Positions 30,456-40,693 of a stretch of 62,670 nucleotides of DNA are shown here, in pieces; position 1 is the first letter of the stretch; each line of letters starts with the position of its first letter. This DNA is from Pigmentiphaga humi (GTDB lineage: Bacteria; Pseudomonadota; Gammaproteobacteria; Burkholderiales; Burkholderiaceae_B), in the NCBI RefSeq assembly GCF_900606115.1, contig NZ_UWPJ01000031.1, positions 1 to 62,670 on the forward strand. The letters run 5' to 3'. A model generated the notes under the pieces. It was not told the origin of the DNA and searched no databases. It was given only the letters and a program-made list of their open reading frames with translations. The position numbers and the translations under genes are program-made.

Positions 30456-30934
30456 TTCAGACTCCTTTGTAGATGTCGGATGTGAGTTTTTCTGGGAAGC
30501 GGGGGCTCGTCATGGGCCAGCCCGCTCGCCGAAGGCCTGGGCGGCGGCGTCGGCCGGGCCGCGCGGCTTGCCATTGCCGGGCAAGCGCTGAAAGCCGGAT
30601 CGACCGCCTTCATTGGCGTGTTTGTAAATTCTAGTGAGCTGTGGTCCGCGTGCCATGGGCGACGTTAGGTTCGTGCGTCCCAGTTTGGAGCTTGGCGTCC
30701 CACCGCGTGCGCCGGCGCGTCATGCCATCCATTCCCCGTCTTTCTTCTAGACCGTGAGCGGCAGACGACCCGGAGTTAATAACCAAGATAAATGCCGCCA
30801 TTCAATTAAAAATAGGCAGGCCGTGCCCGCCTTCTGATGCGCGAGCTTATAGTAGAAATTACACTGTCCCTATCCACTGATGTGTAGGGGTCGGCCTTTG
30901 TCCACCCGACGGGTAGCTGCATCAACAAGAGGAA
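30456..30934. promoter_or_regulatory. 479-bp divergent intergenic region (lipoproteins / LuxR regulator)
   Basis: No gene-like frame is seen. The stretch 30770-30870 is A/T-rich (for example TTATAGTAGAAATT near 30847) and probably holds the promoters. An imperfect 22-bp palindrome with CCCTA/TAGGG arms lies at 30868-30889, about 45-65 bases before the regulator's start. Confidence 0.55.
30868..30889. promoter_or_regulatory. Candidate lux-box-like palindrome
   Basis: CCCTA (30868-30872) and TAGGG (30885-30889) flank an inner region with partial dyad symmetry. The total length of 22 bp is close to that of LuxR-family operators. It sits upstream of the LuxR-type gene. Confidence 0.4.
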
Positions 30935-31723
30935 ATGGGCGTGCTGGATCAGAGTGTTCAAGAGGATATTCACCGCTTGTGGGATGAACTCACCGATTTC
31001 GACGCGGGCCAGACCGATGCCGCCGCCCGGCATTTGCAGGAACGTCTGTGCCGCATGGTGGGGGCATGGAACTCGACCTGGGGCGGAGCCGCCCGGCTCG
31101 ACCCGGGCCCCGGCAGCGACGATCCGCTGCAAGGCTGGCGCGTGGCCGTGACCCGGCTTCTGTACCCCTTTGAAGCGCCCGCGGAGGACGGTCCATTCAA
31201 AGAACTGCAAAAGCGCTGGAACAGCCGCGAAATGGATGTTTCCTTTTTGCAGCCCATGCACGGCATCGGCCAATTCCGTACCTACGGACACCGGCGCGAT
31301 TTACCGCCGGAGTGGTTCGACGGCCCCATTTACCAGATGTTCAGCGCCCGCTACGGCACGGTGGACTCGCTGTGGGTAGGATTCCCGATCAATGGCGATG
31401 CGGAATCGCATTTCGGCTTCTACGCCCGCAAGGTGTTCACCGATGGAGACTACGAATTGCTGGCCTACGCGCTGCGCGGCATCAAATGGTTTCATCGCCA
31501 GCTCATGCTCACCAGCGGGCCGCTGGTGGCCAAGTCGCCCTTGACACCTACCGAGCGCAAGGTGCTCGGGCTGCTGCTGACCAAGGCATCGGAACGTGTG
31601 ATCGCCGATCAATTGGGGCTGGCCGTCTCCACCACCCATCAGCACATCGTCTCCGTGTTCCGTAAATTTGCCGTGCGCAGCCGCGCCGAGTTGATGAGCC
31701 TGTGGCTGAGCCGCCCTTGCTGA
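30935..31723 (+). CDS. LuxR-family transcriptional regulator
   Basis: 262-aa protein with a C-terminal LuxR/GerE helix-turn-helix (about residues 204-258: LTPTERKVLGLLLTKASERV followed by the recognition helix VSTTHQHIVSVF). The N-terminal ~190 residues do not show obvious autoinducer-binding signatures; they contain aromatic-rich sequence that could be a PAS/GAF-like sensor. No luxI synthase is nearby. It is divergent from the two lipoprotein genes and is their likely regulator. The start could be ATG 30935 or GTG 30941; the AGAGG at 30928-30932 is better spaced for GTG. Confidence 0.85.
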   Translation: MGVLDQSVQEDIHRLWDELTDFDAGQTDAAARHLQERLCRMVGAWNSTWGGAARLDPGPGSDDPLQGWRVAVTRLLYPFEAPAEDGPFKELQKRWNSREMDVSFLQPMHGIGQFRTYGHRRDLPPEWFDGPIYQMFSARYGTVDSLWVGFPINGDAESHFGFYARKVFTDGDYELLAYALRGIKWFHRQLMLTSGPLVAKSPLTPTERKVLGLLLTKASERVIADQLGLAVSTTHQHIVSVFRKFAVRSRAELMSLWLSRPC

Positions 31724-31767
31724 GGGCGGCCGCGCGATAGCCCCCGCCGCCCGCACTGCTTCGCCAT

Positions 31768-31812
31768 AAAAAAACACCCCAAACGCTGGATTCGCGTCCA
31801 GCTTTTGGGGTG
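31768..31812 (-). terminator. Rho-independent terminator of the secDF operon
   Basis: CACCCCAAACGCTGGA (31775-31790) pairs with 31797-31812 with one mismatch. Seven A residues at 31768-31774 form a U tract when read on the minus strand, downstream of secF. Confidence 0.9.
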
Positions 31813-31836
31813 CGGTTCGGCCTTGCCGGGGCGGGG

Positions 31837-32769
31837 TCAGCCCACGACTTCGCCCGTATCCTTCTTGAGCGGCTTGACCAGGTCCTCGCGTTTGACGCCC
31901 AGCCACATGGCGATGGCGGCGGCGACGAACACCGACGAGTAGATGCCGAACCAGATGCCGATGGTCAGCGCCAATGCGAAATAATGCAGCGACGGGCCGC
32001 CGAAGATCAGCATCGCGATCACCATCATCTGGGTCGAACCGTGGGTGATGACGGTGCGTGAGATGGTGGCCGTGATGGCGCTGTCGATGACTTCCTTGAC
32101 CGTCGCCTTGCGCTGCTTGCGGAAGTTCTCGCGGATCCGGTCCATGATCACCACGGATTCGTTCACCGAGTAGCCCAGCACCGCCAGCACCGCGGCCAGC
32201 ACCGGCAGCGAGAATTCCCACTGGAAGAAAGCGAAGAAGCCCAGGATGATGACCACGTCGTGCAGGTTGGCCACCACCCCGGCCACGGCGAACTTCCATT
32301 CGAAGCGGAAGGCGAGGTAGATCATGATGCCGATCACCACGAACAGCAGCGCCAGCAGGCCGTCGTGCGCCAACTCCTTGCCGATCTGGGGGCCGACGTA
32401 CTCGACGCGCCGCAGCTCGACGCTGGGGTCGGAAGCCTTGAGGGCTTCGATGACCTCGTTGCTCTGCTGGGTCGAGGACTTGCCCTCGATGTTGGGCAGC
32501 CGGATCATCACGTCGCGCGAGGTGCCGAAGTTTTGCACCTGGAAGTCGGCATAGCCTTTCTGCGCGATGGTGGCGCGAACCTTGTCCAGCTCGGCCGCCT
32601 GCGAGTAGGCCACTTCCATGACCGTGCCGCCGGTGAACTCGATGGACAGGTGGAAGCCCTTGGTGGCGATGAAGAACACCGCCGCCAGGAAGGTCACCAG
32701 ACTGATCAGGTTCAGCACCAGCGCATGGCGCATGAACGGGATGGTCTTGTGGATGCGGAAGAATTCCAT
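31837..32769 (-). CDS. secF: Protein translocase subunit SecF
   Basis: Inner-membrane protein of 310 aa which, with SecD and YajC, uses the proton gradient to help SecYEG complete protein export. It has six membrane helices with the large periplasmic domain after helix 1 (about residues 40-130). Family motifs include GGTVMEV near residue 47, the LAALLAVLGYSVNESVVIMDRIREN-type region in helix 4/5 (DR near residue 209) and SRTVITHGST. It begins 5 bases after the end of secD, and a terminator follows. Confidence 0.96.
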   Translation of the reverse strand: MEFFRIHKTIPFMRHALVLNLISLVTFLAAVFFIATKGFHLSIEFTGGTVMEVAYSQAAELDKVRATIAQKGYADFQVQNFGTSRDVMIRLPNIEGKSSTQQSNEVIEALKASDPSVELRRVEYVGPQIGKELAHDGLLALLFVVIGIMIYLAFRFEWKFAVAGVVANLHDVVIILGFFAFFQWEFSLPVLAAVLAVLGYSVNESVVIMDRIRENFRKQRKATVKEVIDSAITATISRTVITHGSTQMMVIAMLIFGGPSLHYFALALTIGIWFGIYSSVFVAAAIAMWLGVKREDLVKPLKKDTGEVVG

Positions 32770-32774
32770 GGCGT

Positions 32775-34646
32775 TCAGACCTCTTTGGGTTTCCAGACCT
32801 GACCGATGGATATCTTGGTCAGTTTCTTGCGGCGGCCGTACCAGAGGTTGGCCAGCGCGCGGGCACCCACGACTGCCGAGAACATCGAGGTCAGGATACC
32901 GATGGTGTGGACGATGGCGAAGCCGCGCACCGGGCCGGAACCGAAGGCCAGCAGCGCCACGGCGGCGATCAGCGTGGTGACGTTGGAGTCCAGGATGGTG
33001 CCCCAGGCGCGCTCGAAGCCGAGGTGGATGGCCTGCTGCGGCGTGGCGCCGTTGCGCAACTCCTCGCGTATGCGCTCATTGATCAGCACGTTGGCGTCGA
33101 TCGCCATGCCCAGCGTCAGCGCGATGGCCGCGATGCCGGGCAGGGTGAGGGTCGCCTGCAGCATGGACAGCAGCGCGATCAGCAGCAGCAGGTTCACCGC
33201 CAGCGCGATCACCGAGAAGATGCCGAACAGGCCGTAGTACAGCGCGATGAAGACGGCGATGGCGGCAAAGCCGTAGACCACCGAGTGGAAGCCCTTCTCG
33301 ATGTTATCGGCGCCCAGGCTGGGGCCGATGGTGCGTTCCTCGATGATCTCCATGGGCGCGGCCAGCGAGCCGGCGCGCAGCAGCAGCGCGGTGTCGTTGG
33401 CCTCGACCGTGCTCATGCTGCCCGAGATCTGCACCCGGCCGCCGCCGATCTCGGTGCGGATCACCGGCGCGGTGACGACCTCGCCTTTGCCCTTTTCGAA
33501 CAGCAGGATGGCCATGCGCTTGCCGACGTTGTCGCGGGTCACGTCGCGGAAGATGCGCGCGCCCTTGGAGTCCAGCGTCAGGTGCACGGCGGGCTGCTGG
33601 TTCTGGCTGTCGAAGCCGGCCTGGGCATCCTGCAGGTTCTCGCCGGTCAGGATGACCTGGCGGCGCACCAGCACCGGGCGGCCGTCGCGGTCGGTGTAGC
33701 GCTCCAGCCCGAAAGGCACGGTGCCGCTGGCCAGCGCGCTGGTCGCCTCGGGCGAGTCGTCCACCAGCCGCACTTCCAGGGTGGCGGTGCGGCCCAGGAT
33801 GTCCTTGGCCTTGGCGACGTCCTGCACGCCCGGCAGCTGGACCACGATGCGGTCGGCGCCTTGCTGCTGGATGACCGGCTCGGCCACGCCCAGTTCGTTG
33901 ATGCGGTTGTGCAGCGTCGTGATGTTCTGGCGCAGCGCGTTGTCCTGCGCGGTCTTGATCGCCTGCGGGCTGAGCGCGCCGGCCAGCTTGAATTCGCCGC
34001 TGGCGTCCTGGTCGTTCAGCTGCAGGTCGGGCAGGCCGGTGCGCAGAACGTCGCGGGCGGCGTCACGGGTGGCGGCGTCGCGGAGCTTGATCTCGATGCT
34101 CTGGCCGACGCGGTCGATGCCGTTGTGGCGGATGTTCTTGTCGCGCAGCAGCGTGCGCACGTCGCCGGTCATGGCATCGTAGCGCTTGGTCAGCGCGCCT
34201 TGCATGTCCACCTGCAGCAGGAAGTGCACGCCGCCGCGCAGGTCCAGGCCCAGGTACATGGGCAAGGCGTGCAGCGAGCGCAGCCAGGCGGGGGAGGCCG
34301 ACAGCAGGTTCAGCGCGACCACGTAGTTCGGGTCGGCGGCGTCTGGGTTCAGGGTTTTTTCCAGCACGTCGCGCGCGCGCAGTTGCTGGTCGGTCGAGGC
34401 CAGGCGCGCCCGCACCGTGCCGACCGGGCCGTTCTGCTCGAAGTACAGCCCCGTATTGGAAATGCCGGCGTCCTGCAGGATCTGCTCGACGCGGCCCGCC
34501 ATGGCATTGTCGACCTTGACGGTCGCCTTGACGCTGGATACCTGCACGGCGGGGGATTCGCCGAAGAAGTTCGGCAGGGTGTAGACGAAGCCGACCACGA
34601 CCGCCACGGCGACCATGATGTACTTCCAGAGAGGGTAGCGATTCAT
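32775..34646 (-). CDS. secD: Protein translocase subunit SecD
   Basis: 623-aa inner-membrane partner of SecF. Helix 1 is at residues about 7-27, the periplasmic region includes LGLDLRGGVHFLLQVDM (around residues 130-146, the conserved D-L-R-G-G motif), and the C-terminal half has five helices with AIDANVLINERIREELRNG, the region important for proton-driven function. The length is typical for SecD. It lies upstream of secF with a 5-base gap, and 153 bp after yajC. Confidence 0.97.
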   Translation of the reverse strand: MNRYPLWKYIMVAVAVVVGFVYTLPNFFGESPAVQVSSVKATVKVDNAMAGRVEQILQDAGISNTGLYFEQNGPVGTVRARLASTDQQLRARDVLEKTLNPDAADPNYVVALNLLSASPAWLRSLHALPMYLGLDLRGGVHFLLQVDMQGALTKRYDAMTGDVRTLLRDKNIRHNGIDRVGQSIEIKLRDAATRDAARDVLRTGLPDLQLNDQDASGEFKLAGALSPQAIKTAQDNALRQNITTLHNRINELGVAEPVIQQQGADRIVVQLPGVQDVAKAKDILGRTATLEVRLVDDSPEATSALASGTVPFGLERYTDRDGRPVLVRRQVILTGENLQDAQAGFDSQNQQPAVHLTLDSKGARIFRDVTRDNVGKRMAILLFEKGKGEVVTAPVIRTEIGGGRVQISGSMSTVEANDTALLLRAGSLAAPMEIIEERTIGPSLGADNIEKGFHSVVYGFAAIAVFIALYYGLFGIFSVIALAVNLLLLIALLSMLQATLTLPGIAAIALTLGMAIDANVLINERIREELRNGATPQQAIHLGFERAWGTILDSNVTTLIAAVALLAFGSGPVRGFAIVHTIGILTSMFSAVVGARALANLWYGRRKKLTKISIGQVWKPKEV

Positions 34647-34799
34647 CGGTAATCAAACCTCGGAAGGCTGGCGCACCGGCGCCTGTGCCGCTGGAACAAG
34701 CCGCAAGATGCGAAAAAGGGGGCCGAGGCGCCTGGCGCCCGCCCCCGGGTGCATCGATGCCGCCGGGAGGAACCGGCGGCCAGCGATGAGACGCCCGGC
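34647..34799 (-). other. yajC-secD spacer with strong hairpin
   Basis: GCCGCCGG (34759-34766) pairs perfectly with CCGGCGGC (34773-34780) around GAGGAA. No T tract follows on the minus strand, so it may be an mRNA processing or partial-attenuation element that tunes YajC relative to SecD. Confidence 0.4.
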
Positions 34800-35150
34800 C
34801 TACAGCGCCTTGATCGTGCCCTTGGGCAGCACGGTCTGGACGGCGGTCTTCTGGACCAGCACTTCCACGGCGCGCTCGCCTTCACGAGCGACTTCCAGCG
34901 AAATATAGGTATCGTTGACCTGGACGACCTTGCCCAGGATGCCGCCCGCCGTGACCACTTCGTCGCCCTTGGCCAGGGCGGCGACCAAGTTCTTGTGTTC
35001 CTTCTGGCGCTTCATCTGAGGACGGATCATCAGGAAATAGAGGATCACGAACATCAGAAGGATGGGCAGCATGCCCATCAGGGCGCCTTCGCCGCCCGCC
35101 GCAGGGGCAGCTTGCGCCAGGACGTTGGCGAGCGCGTTGGATGTCAGCAT
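34800..35150 (-). CDS. yajC: Sec translocon accessory protein YajC
   Basis: 116-aa single-span inner-membrane protein. The helix at residues about 23-45 (LMGMLPILLMFVILYFLMIR) is followed by RPQMKRQKEHKN and a small cytosolic domain with GDEVVTAGGILGKV. It associates with SecDF. The ATG at 35150 follows a strong GGAGAAG. TACAAT (35193-35198 on the minus strand) could be its own -10 box, between tgt and yajC. Confidence 0.95.
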   Translation of the reverse strand: MLTSNALANVLAQAAPAAGGEGALMGMLPILLMFVILYFLMIRPQMKRQKEHKNLVAALAKGDEVVTAGGILGKVVQVNDTYISLEVAREGERAVEVLVQKTAVQTVLPKGTIKAL

Positions 35151-35322
35151 TTCTTCTCCGGAATCAATGACTTGCGTCGAAAACAACTCAAAATTGTAGC
35201 CCAGCCCGCCTGGGGCGGTTCCGGGCACTGTCTAGGGATAACCCACATCGGGCCTCCGCGCCGCCCGGTAGCCGCGAGCACCTGCCGGCGCGCTGCCGGA
35301 TTGTACAGGTCCGTAGCGGAGC

Positions 35323-37520
<2,198 letters not shown>

Positions 37521-37603
37521 GGCGTAAGGGCTTGAAAGAAAAGCGGAAAAACCGCCTATGTTAACCCGCCGGCCGCTGGTGGGCGGTAAATGGCTCGAAC
37601 GCT

Positions 37604-37632
37604 GGACCTACGCATCAAGCGTCCGTAGGTCC
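37604..37632. promoter_or_regulatory. Perfect inverted repeat in the queA/proQ divergent region
   Basis: GGACCTACG (37604-37612) and CGTAGGTCC (37624-37632) are exact inverses separated by 11 bases. The 228-bp gap otherwise shows no gene. It could be a protein-binding site or an RNA hairpin in one of the two leaders; there is no T tract. Confidence 0.4.
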
Positions 37633-37748
37633 TACCCGCGCCGCCATCGGCATTGCGGATATTCGGGCAAACTTCCATTGCCGCGACGCCATATGGCGAG
37701 GCGACGGGCTACACTGTTTTCCATCCCCCCAGACACAGACGGACAGAC

Positions 37749-38246
37749 ATGGGATTCGAAGCGCTGGCGGCGCTCAAGCAGCAGCTCGCCGAACAGAAGA
37801 AGCAGCAAACCCGCGCCCCGCGCAAACCCCCATCGCGGCCGCGCGCCGCCGCACAGCCTGCGGTCGACCCCGTGGTGGTGGCGATTTCGCGGCTGCAGCG
37901 CCACTTTCCAGGCGTGTTCCCCAAACATCCTGCGCCCAAGCTGCCGCTGAAGATCGGCATCTTCGACGACCTCAAGCAGAACGCCGCGCATGGCCTGGAT
38001 GCGGAGATTCTCAAGCAGGCCCTGGCCGCTTGGTGCCAAGGCAAACGCTATTGGAGCTGCCTGACGGAAGGCAGCGCGCGCGTGGACCTGGCCGGCGCGC
38101 CCAGCGGTACGGTCACCGCTGCTGAAGCGCAGCGAGCCAGGATGCTGGCCCGGCGGCAGCAGCGCCAGACCAAGAAACCGGCCAAGACCCCGTCGCCCGC
38201 GAACGCGGGCGACGCGCCTTCTTCCGAGCCTGGCGACGCGTCCTAG
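37749..38246 (+). CDS. ProQ/FinO-domain RNA chaperone
   Basis: 165-aa cytosolic RNA-binding protein. An N-terminal helix and Lys/Arg/Pro-rich linker (residues 1-40) are followed by the ProQ/FinO domain (about 45-130), seen in HFPGVFPKHPAPKLPLKIGI, and the ALAAWCQGKRYWSCLTEGSARVDL region. The basic C-terminal tail (RRQQRQTKKPAK) is typical. Such proteins stabilise small RNAs and mRNA 3' ends. The chosen ATG matches the domain boundary. It is divergent from queA. Confidence 0.9.
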   Translation: MGFEALAALKQQLAEQKKQQTRAPRKPPSRPRAAAQPAVDPVVVAISRLQRHFPGVFPKHPAPKLPLKIGIFDDLKQNAAHGLDAEILKQALAAWCQGKRYWSCLTEGSARVDLAGAPSGTVTAAEAQRARMLARRQQRQTKKPAKTPSPANAGDAPSSEPGDAS

Positions 38247-38313
38247 CCTTGGCATGACGCCTCGCTGATTCCGGGGCGCCCTGCGCTACTCTCGCGGGTT
38301 CGGCGTCCTCGGC

Positions 38314-39303
38314 TCAGAAGTTGTCCTGCATTTGCAGGATGGAGATGCCTTCGCCGATGCGGATGCGCATCAAGTCCTCGCCGACGGCGAGCGGGCCCGC
38401 GTAGGCGGTGCGCGTGCGCTTCACCAGGTCTTCCAGCGTCGCCCGGCCGCGCGGTCCGGGCAGCCGCGAAATATGCGAGTAGACGGCCAGCCGCGGCGCC
38501 GCGCGCCGGAACAGCGCGCCGGCCTCCTCCGGCGAGGTGTGGTGGGCGAGCACTTCGCGGATGCGCGGCGTCAATTCGATGTCGCCGGGCGCCAGCGCGA
38601 CTTCGTGGATCAGCACGTCCGCGCCCGCTCCGAATTTCTCCACATTGGGGTGGGGCTGCGTATCCCCGCTGAGCGTGACCGAGCGGCCGGCGTAGTCGAC
38701 CCGGTAGCCCATGGCGGGCTCGATCTCCGCGCCGTGGAACACCTGGAACATCGTCACCTTGACCCCGGCCCGCTCGAACACCACGCCCGGAGCGGCGTCC
38801 CGCGCGGCGATCCGCGAGGCGGGCAGGGCAGACGGCTCATCGGCGAAGCGGATCGTCGCATCGGCCTGGTAGGTCTCCATCATGCCGCGCGCGAGCTTCT
38901 CCGTCCCGTGCGGGCCGTAAAGCTCGAGCGGCATCTTCCTGCCGTTGCGGCCCGCGCCCAGATAGCCCGTCATCCAGAGATCGGCCAGGCCATTGATATG
39001 GTCGGAGTGGAAATGCGTCAGGAATACCGCATCCACCTCCGACGGCCGCATGCGCAACTGCCCCAGCCTGATCGCCGCGCCGCGTCCGGCGTCGAAAACC
39101 AGATTGAGCCCGCCGGCCTGCACCAACACGGAAAAGCCGAAGCGCCGCTCCGACAGATCCGGCGTGCTCGTGCCCAGCAGCGTCACCACCATTTCCGGCG
39201 GCCCCGATTGCACAGGCGGCGCCGCGCCGGCTGCTTCGCGCGCGTTCGCGGCGGCGCTCATCAGGCAGGCGATCGCCAGGATGCAGAAGTTGCGGATAGT
39301 CAT
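38314..39303 (-). CDS. Exported metallo-beta-lactamase-fold hydrolase
   Basis: 329-aa MBL-fold protein with a signal peptide (FCILAIACLMSAAANA), so periplasmic. The zinc motif is THFHSDH (around residues 96-102), with a further DTQPHPN aspartate region and an AHHTSPEEAG histidine pair. It resembles the RNase Z/arylsulfatase-like MBL branch (tRNase Z-type GxDxLIHE phrase appears as GADVLIHE), but export points to a phosphodiester or ester substrate outside the cytosol. The ATG at 39303 follows GAGGAG. It is convergent with proQ and monocistronic. Confidence 0.88.
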   Translation of the reverse strand: MTIRNFCILAIACLMSAAANAREAAGAAPPVQSGPPEMVVTLLGTSTPDLSERRFGFSVLVQAGGLNLVFDAGRGAAIRLGQLRMRPSEVDAVFLTHFHSDHINGLADLWMTGYLGAGRNGRKMPLELYGPHGTEKLARGMMETYQADATIRFADEPSALPASRIAARDAAPGVVFERAGVKVTMFQVFHGAEIEPAMGYRVDYAGRSVTLSGDTQPHPNVEKFGAGADVLIHEVALAPGDIELTPRIREVLAHHTSPEEAGALFRRAAPRLAVYSHISRLPGPRGRATLEDLVKRTRTAYAGPLAVGEDLMRIRIGEGISILQMQDNF

Positions 39304-39441
39304 GGGCTCCTCCTCGGTGCTCGGCGCGCGGGCGGCCGATGCTTTTATTGGCAAGGAGTGCAGACTAAGAGAGGGAGGGAAGGCGGTTCAAGCCGGCGTC
39401 TCGGCCGTTGAGATGCCTGGAGCGTGCCGAGCGGCAGCGGG

Positions 39442-39474
39442 GGAAAACACAAGGCCGCGCGTGCGGCGCGGCCT
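39442..39474 (-). terminator. Rho-independent terminator of the parvulin gene
   Basis: AGGCCGCGC (39452-39460) pairs with GCGCGGCCT (39466-39474). Reading on the minus strand, the hairpin is followed by TGTGTTTTCC. It lies 40 bases after the stop of the parvulin gene. Confidence 0.75.
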
Positions 39475-39513
39475 GGATGACAGCCTGGCGCCTTGGGCGC
39501 CAAGCGTCGGGCG

Positions 39514-39795
39514 TCAGTCCTGGCGGCTGGTGACTTCCACCAGGTGATAGCCGAACTGGGTCTTGACGGGACCTTGTACGACATTGACGGGCGCGCTGAA
39601 CACGACCTTGTCGAACTCGGGCACCATCTGGCCGGGGCCGAACGTCCCCAGATTGCCGCCGTCCGCGCGCGACGGGCAGGACGAGTGCTCGCGGGCCAAT
39701 TGCGCGAAATCGGCGCCGCCTTCGATGGCGGCCTTCAGTTCGTTGCACTGGGCCTCGGACGAGACCAGGATGTGGCGGGCACTTGCGTGGGCCAT
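39514..39795 (-). CDS. ppiC: Parvulin-type peptidyl-prolyl isomerase
   Basis: 93-aa single-domain cytosolic parvulin, the same size as E. coli PpiC. It shows ARHILVSSE at the start, FAQLAREHSSCPS in the middle, GGNLGTFGPGQMVPEFD, and FGYHLVEV at the end, with the two conserved histidines (about H8 and H84) and the cysteine at about 40. It catalyses cis-trans isomerisation of prolyl bonds. No signal peptide is present. Confidence 0.95.
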   Translation of the reverse strand: MAHASARHILVSSEAQCNELKAAIEGGADFAQLAREHSSCPSRADGGNLGTFGPGQMVPEFDKVVFSAPVNVVQGPVKTQFGYHLVEVTSRQD

Positions 39796-39843
39796 GGTTT
39801 GCTCCGTTTAGGTAAGAAGGACAGAGTACCGCAAAATTGTGGC

Positions 39844-39849
39844 TATAAT
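39844..39849 (+). promoter_or_regulatory. -10 box of the tRNA-Leu gene
   Basis: A perfect TATAAT lies 39 bases before the mature tRNA 5' end. No good -35 hexamer is seen at 16-18 bases upstream. Confidence 0.6.
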
Positions 39850-39888
39850 CTGCGGCTCACTCCCTTCGGCCGCTCGCGCCGAAGCCCT

Positions 39889-39973
39889 GCCCGGGTGGTG
39901 AAATTGGTAGACGCAGGGGACTCAAAATCCCCCGCCGCAAGGCGTGCCGGTTCGATTCCGGCCCCGGGCACCA
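39889..39973 (+). tRNA. tRNA-Leu (anticodon CAA)
   Basis: 85 nt with an encoded CCA. The acceptor stem GCCCGGG pairs with CCCGGGC. The anticodon stem GGGGA/TCCCC encloses the loop CTCAAAA, giving anticodon CAA (reads UUG). A class II variable arm follows (CGCCGCAAGGCG), then the T arm GCCGGTTCGATTCCGGC. All elements are intact. Confidence 0.97.
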
Positions 39974-39983
39974 GCACAAGAAG

Positions 39984-40018
39984 AAGCCGTTCCTGCTTAG
40001 GCGGGAACGGCTTTTTTG
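39984..40018 (+). terminator. Rho-independent terminator after tRNA-Leu
   Basis: AAGCCGTTCC (39984-39993) pairs with GGAACGGCTT (40003-40012), followed by TTTTT. Confidence 0.92.
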
Positions 40019-40105
40019 TTCTATCCCGACGGCCGCTTGTGGCCCCAAGCCGATGTTCAATCTGCAGAGACAGCTTCTGATAGCGAAGTACAGCGTCTGT
40101 CTTGA

Positions 40106-40477
40106 TCACCTGCGTATCGCATGGCCTTGGATGTGTGCAAGGATGTTGACCAGCTTTCCAAACGGATCGCGTACGTAGAACCGGCGAACCCCCCACGGTT
40201 CATCAACTGGCCCGTACTCGACGGAAAAGCCTGAATCCTTCATAAGCTGGAGCGCCTCGTCTACATTGTCCACTTCGATGGATAGGTCCGGCACGGGGGT
40301 CATGGATCCGCCTTCCGCCGCGAAGCTCAATTGAACGGTCATTTCGGCACGAGATCCATAGGTTTGAATCCAGCCGTGATCCATCAAAAGCTCGAGGCCG
40401 AGAATGTCTTGATAAAAGGTGCGGGCTCGACTGGGATCGGGCGTCTCAACGTTGGCCACTACACGTTTGACTTGCAA
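40106..40477 (-). CDS. VOC-superfamily (glyoxalase/bleomycin-resistance fold) protein
   Basis: 123-aa protein with two beta-alpha-beta-beta-beta modules. The N-terminal module has VVANVETPDPSRARTFYQDILGLE; the second has LSIEVDNVDEALQLMKDSGF and ends in RFYVRDPFGKLVNIL, the usual metal-site region. The function within the VOC family (lyase, dioxygenase or drug binding) is unknown. The start is TTG (CAA at 40475-40477), supported by a strong AAGGAG 8 bases upstream. It is the first gene of the A/T-richer accessory stretch after the tRNA. Confidence 0.87.
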   Translation of the reverse strand: MQVKRVVANVETPDPSRARTFYQDILGLELLMDHGWIQTYGSRAEMTVQLSFAAEGGSMTPVPDLSIEVDNVDEALQLMKDSGFSVEYGPVDEPWGVRRFYVRDPFGKLVNILAHIQGHAIRR

Positions 40478-40509
40478 TTCGGACTCCTTCGCACTTAATG
40501 GGGGGCTGC

Positions 40510-40616
40510 GCAGGGCAGTTTCAACAGGTTAGTTGATGCGTCAGTCTTTCTTTTCCTGCAATCAAATCGTTAGGAATTTGATCTGCCGTGCAAATGAATG
40601 AATAGCGGTGGATGGC
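40510..40616. repeat. Direct repeat copy A: degenerate 3' end of a GNAT gene
   Basis: About 105 bp that match 41741-41847 with scattered substitutions and a 1-base gap. The conserved blocks are CAGTTTCAACAGG, TTCCTGCAATCAAATCGTTAGGA and GATGAATGAATAGCGGTGGATG. On the minus strand it corresponds to the final ~15 codons plus downstream sequence of the acetyltransferase at 41801, but no coding region precedes it. Confidence 0.8.
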
Positions 40617-40693
40617 ACTCAACTTTAGTCAATTGAGTAATGGCGGAGATCTATCCCCGGACAGAAGCCGCGGGTGAAGCGCCAAGGAACACC

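Noticed and set aside
26735-30485. Long plus-strand frames opposite the two lipoprotein genes
   Set aside because: Composition is Val/Gly/His/Arg-biased without motifs, while the minus strand has signal peptides, lipoboxes and normal protein composition.
32907-34652. 581-codon plus-strand frame opposite secD
   Set aside because: secD on the minus strand is unmistakable; the frame is a codon-bias shadow.
34759-34780. Hairpin in the yajC-secD gap as a true terminator
   Set aside because: The stem is perfect, but no U tract follows on the transcribed strand, and yajC-secD-secF is a well-known co-transcribed unit.
39949-39973. tRNA-Leu 3' end as an attachment site of a genomic island
   Set aside because: No second copy of the tRNA end and no integrase were seen in the window, so only a general accessory region is claimed.
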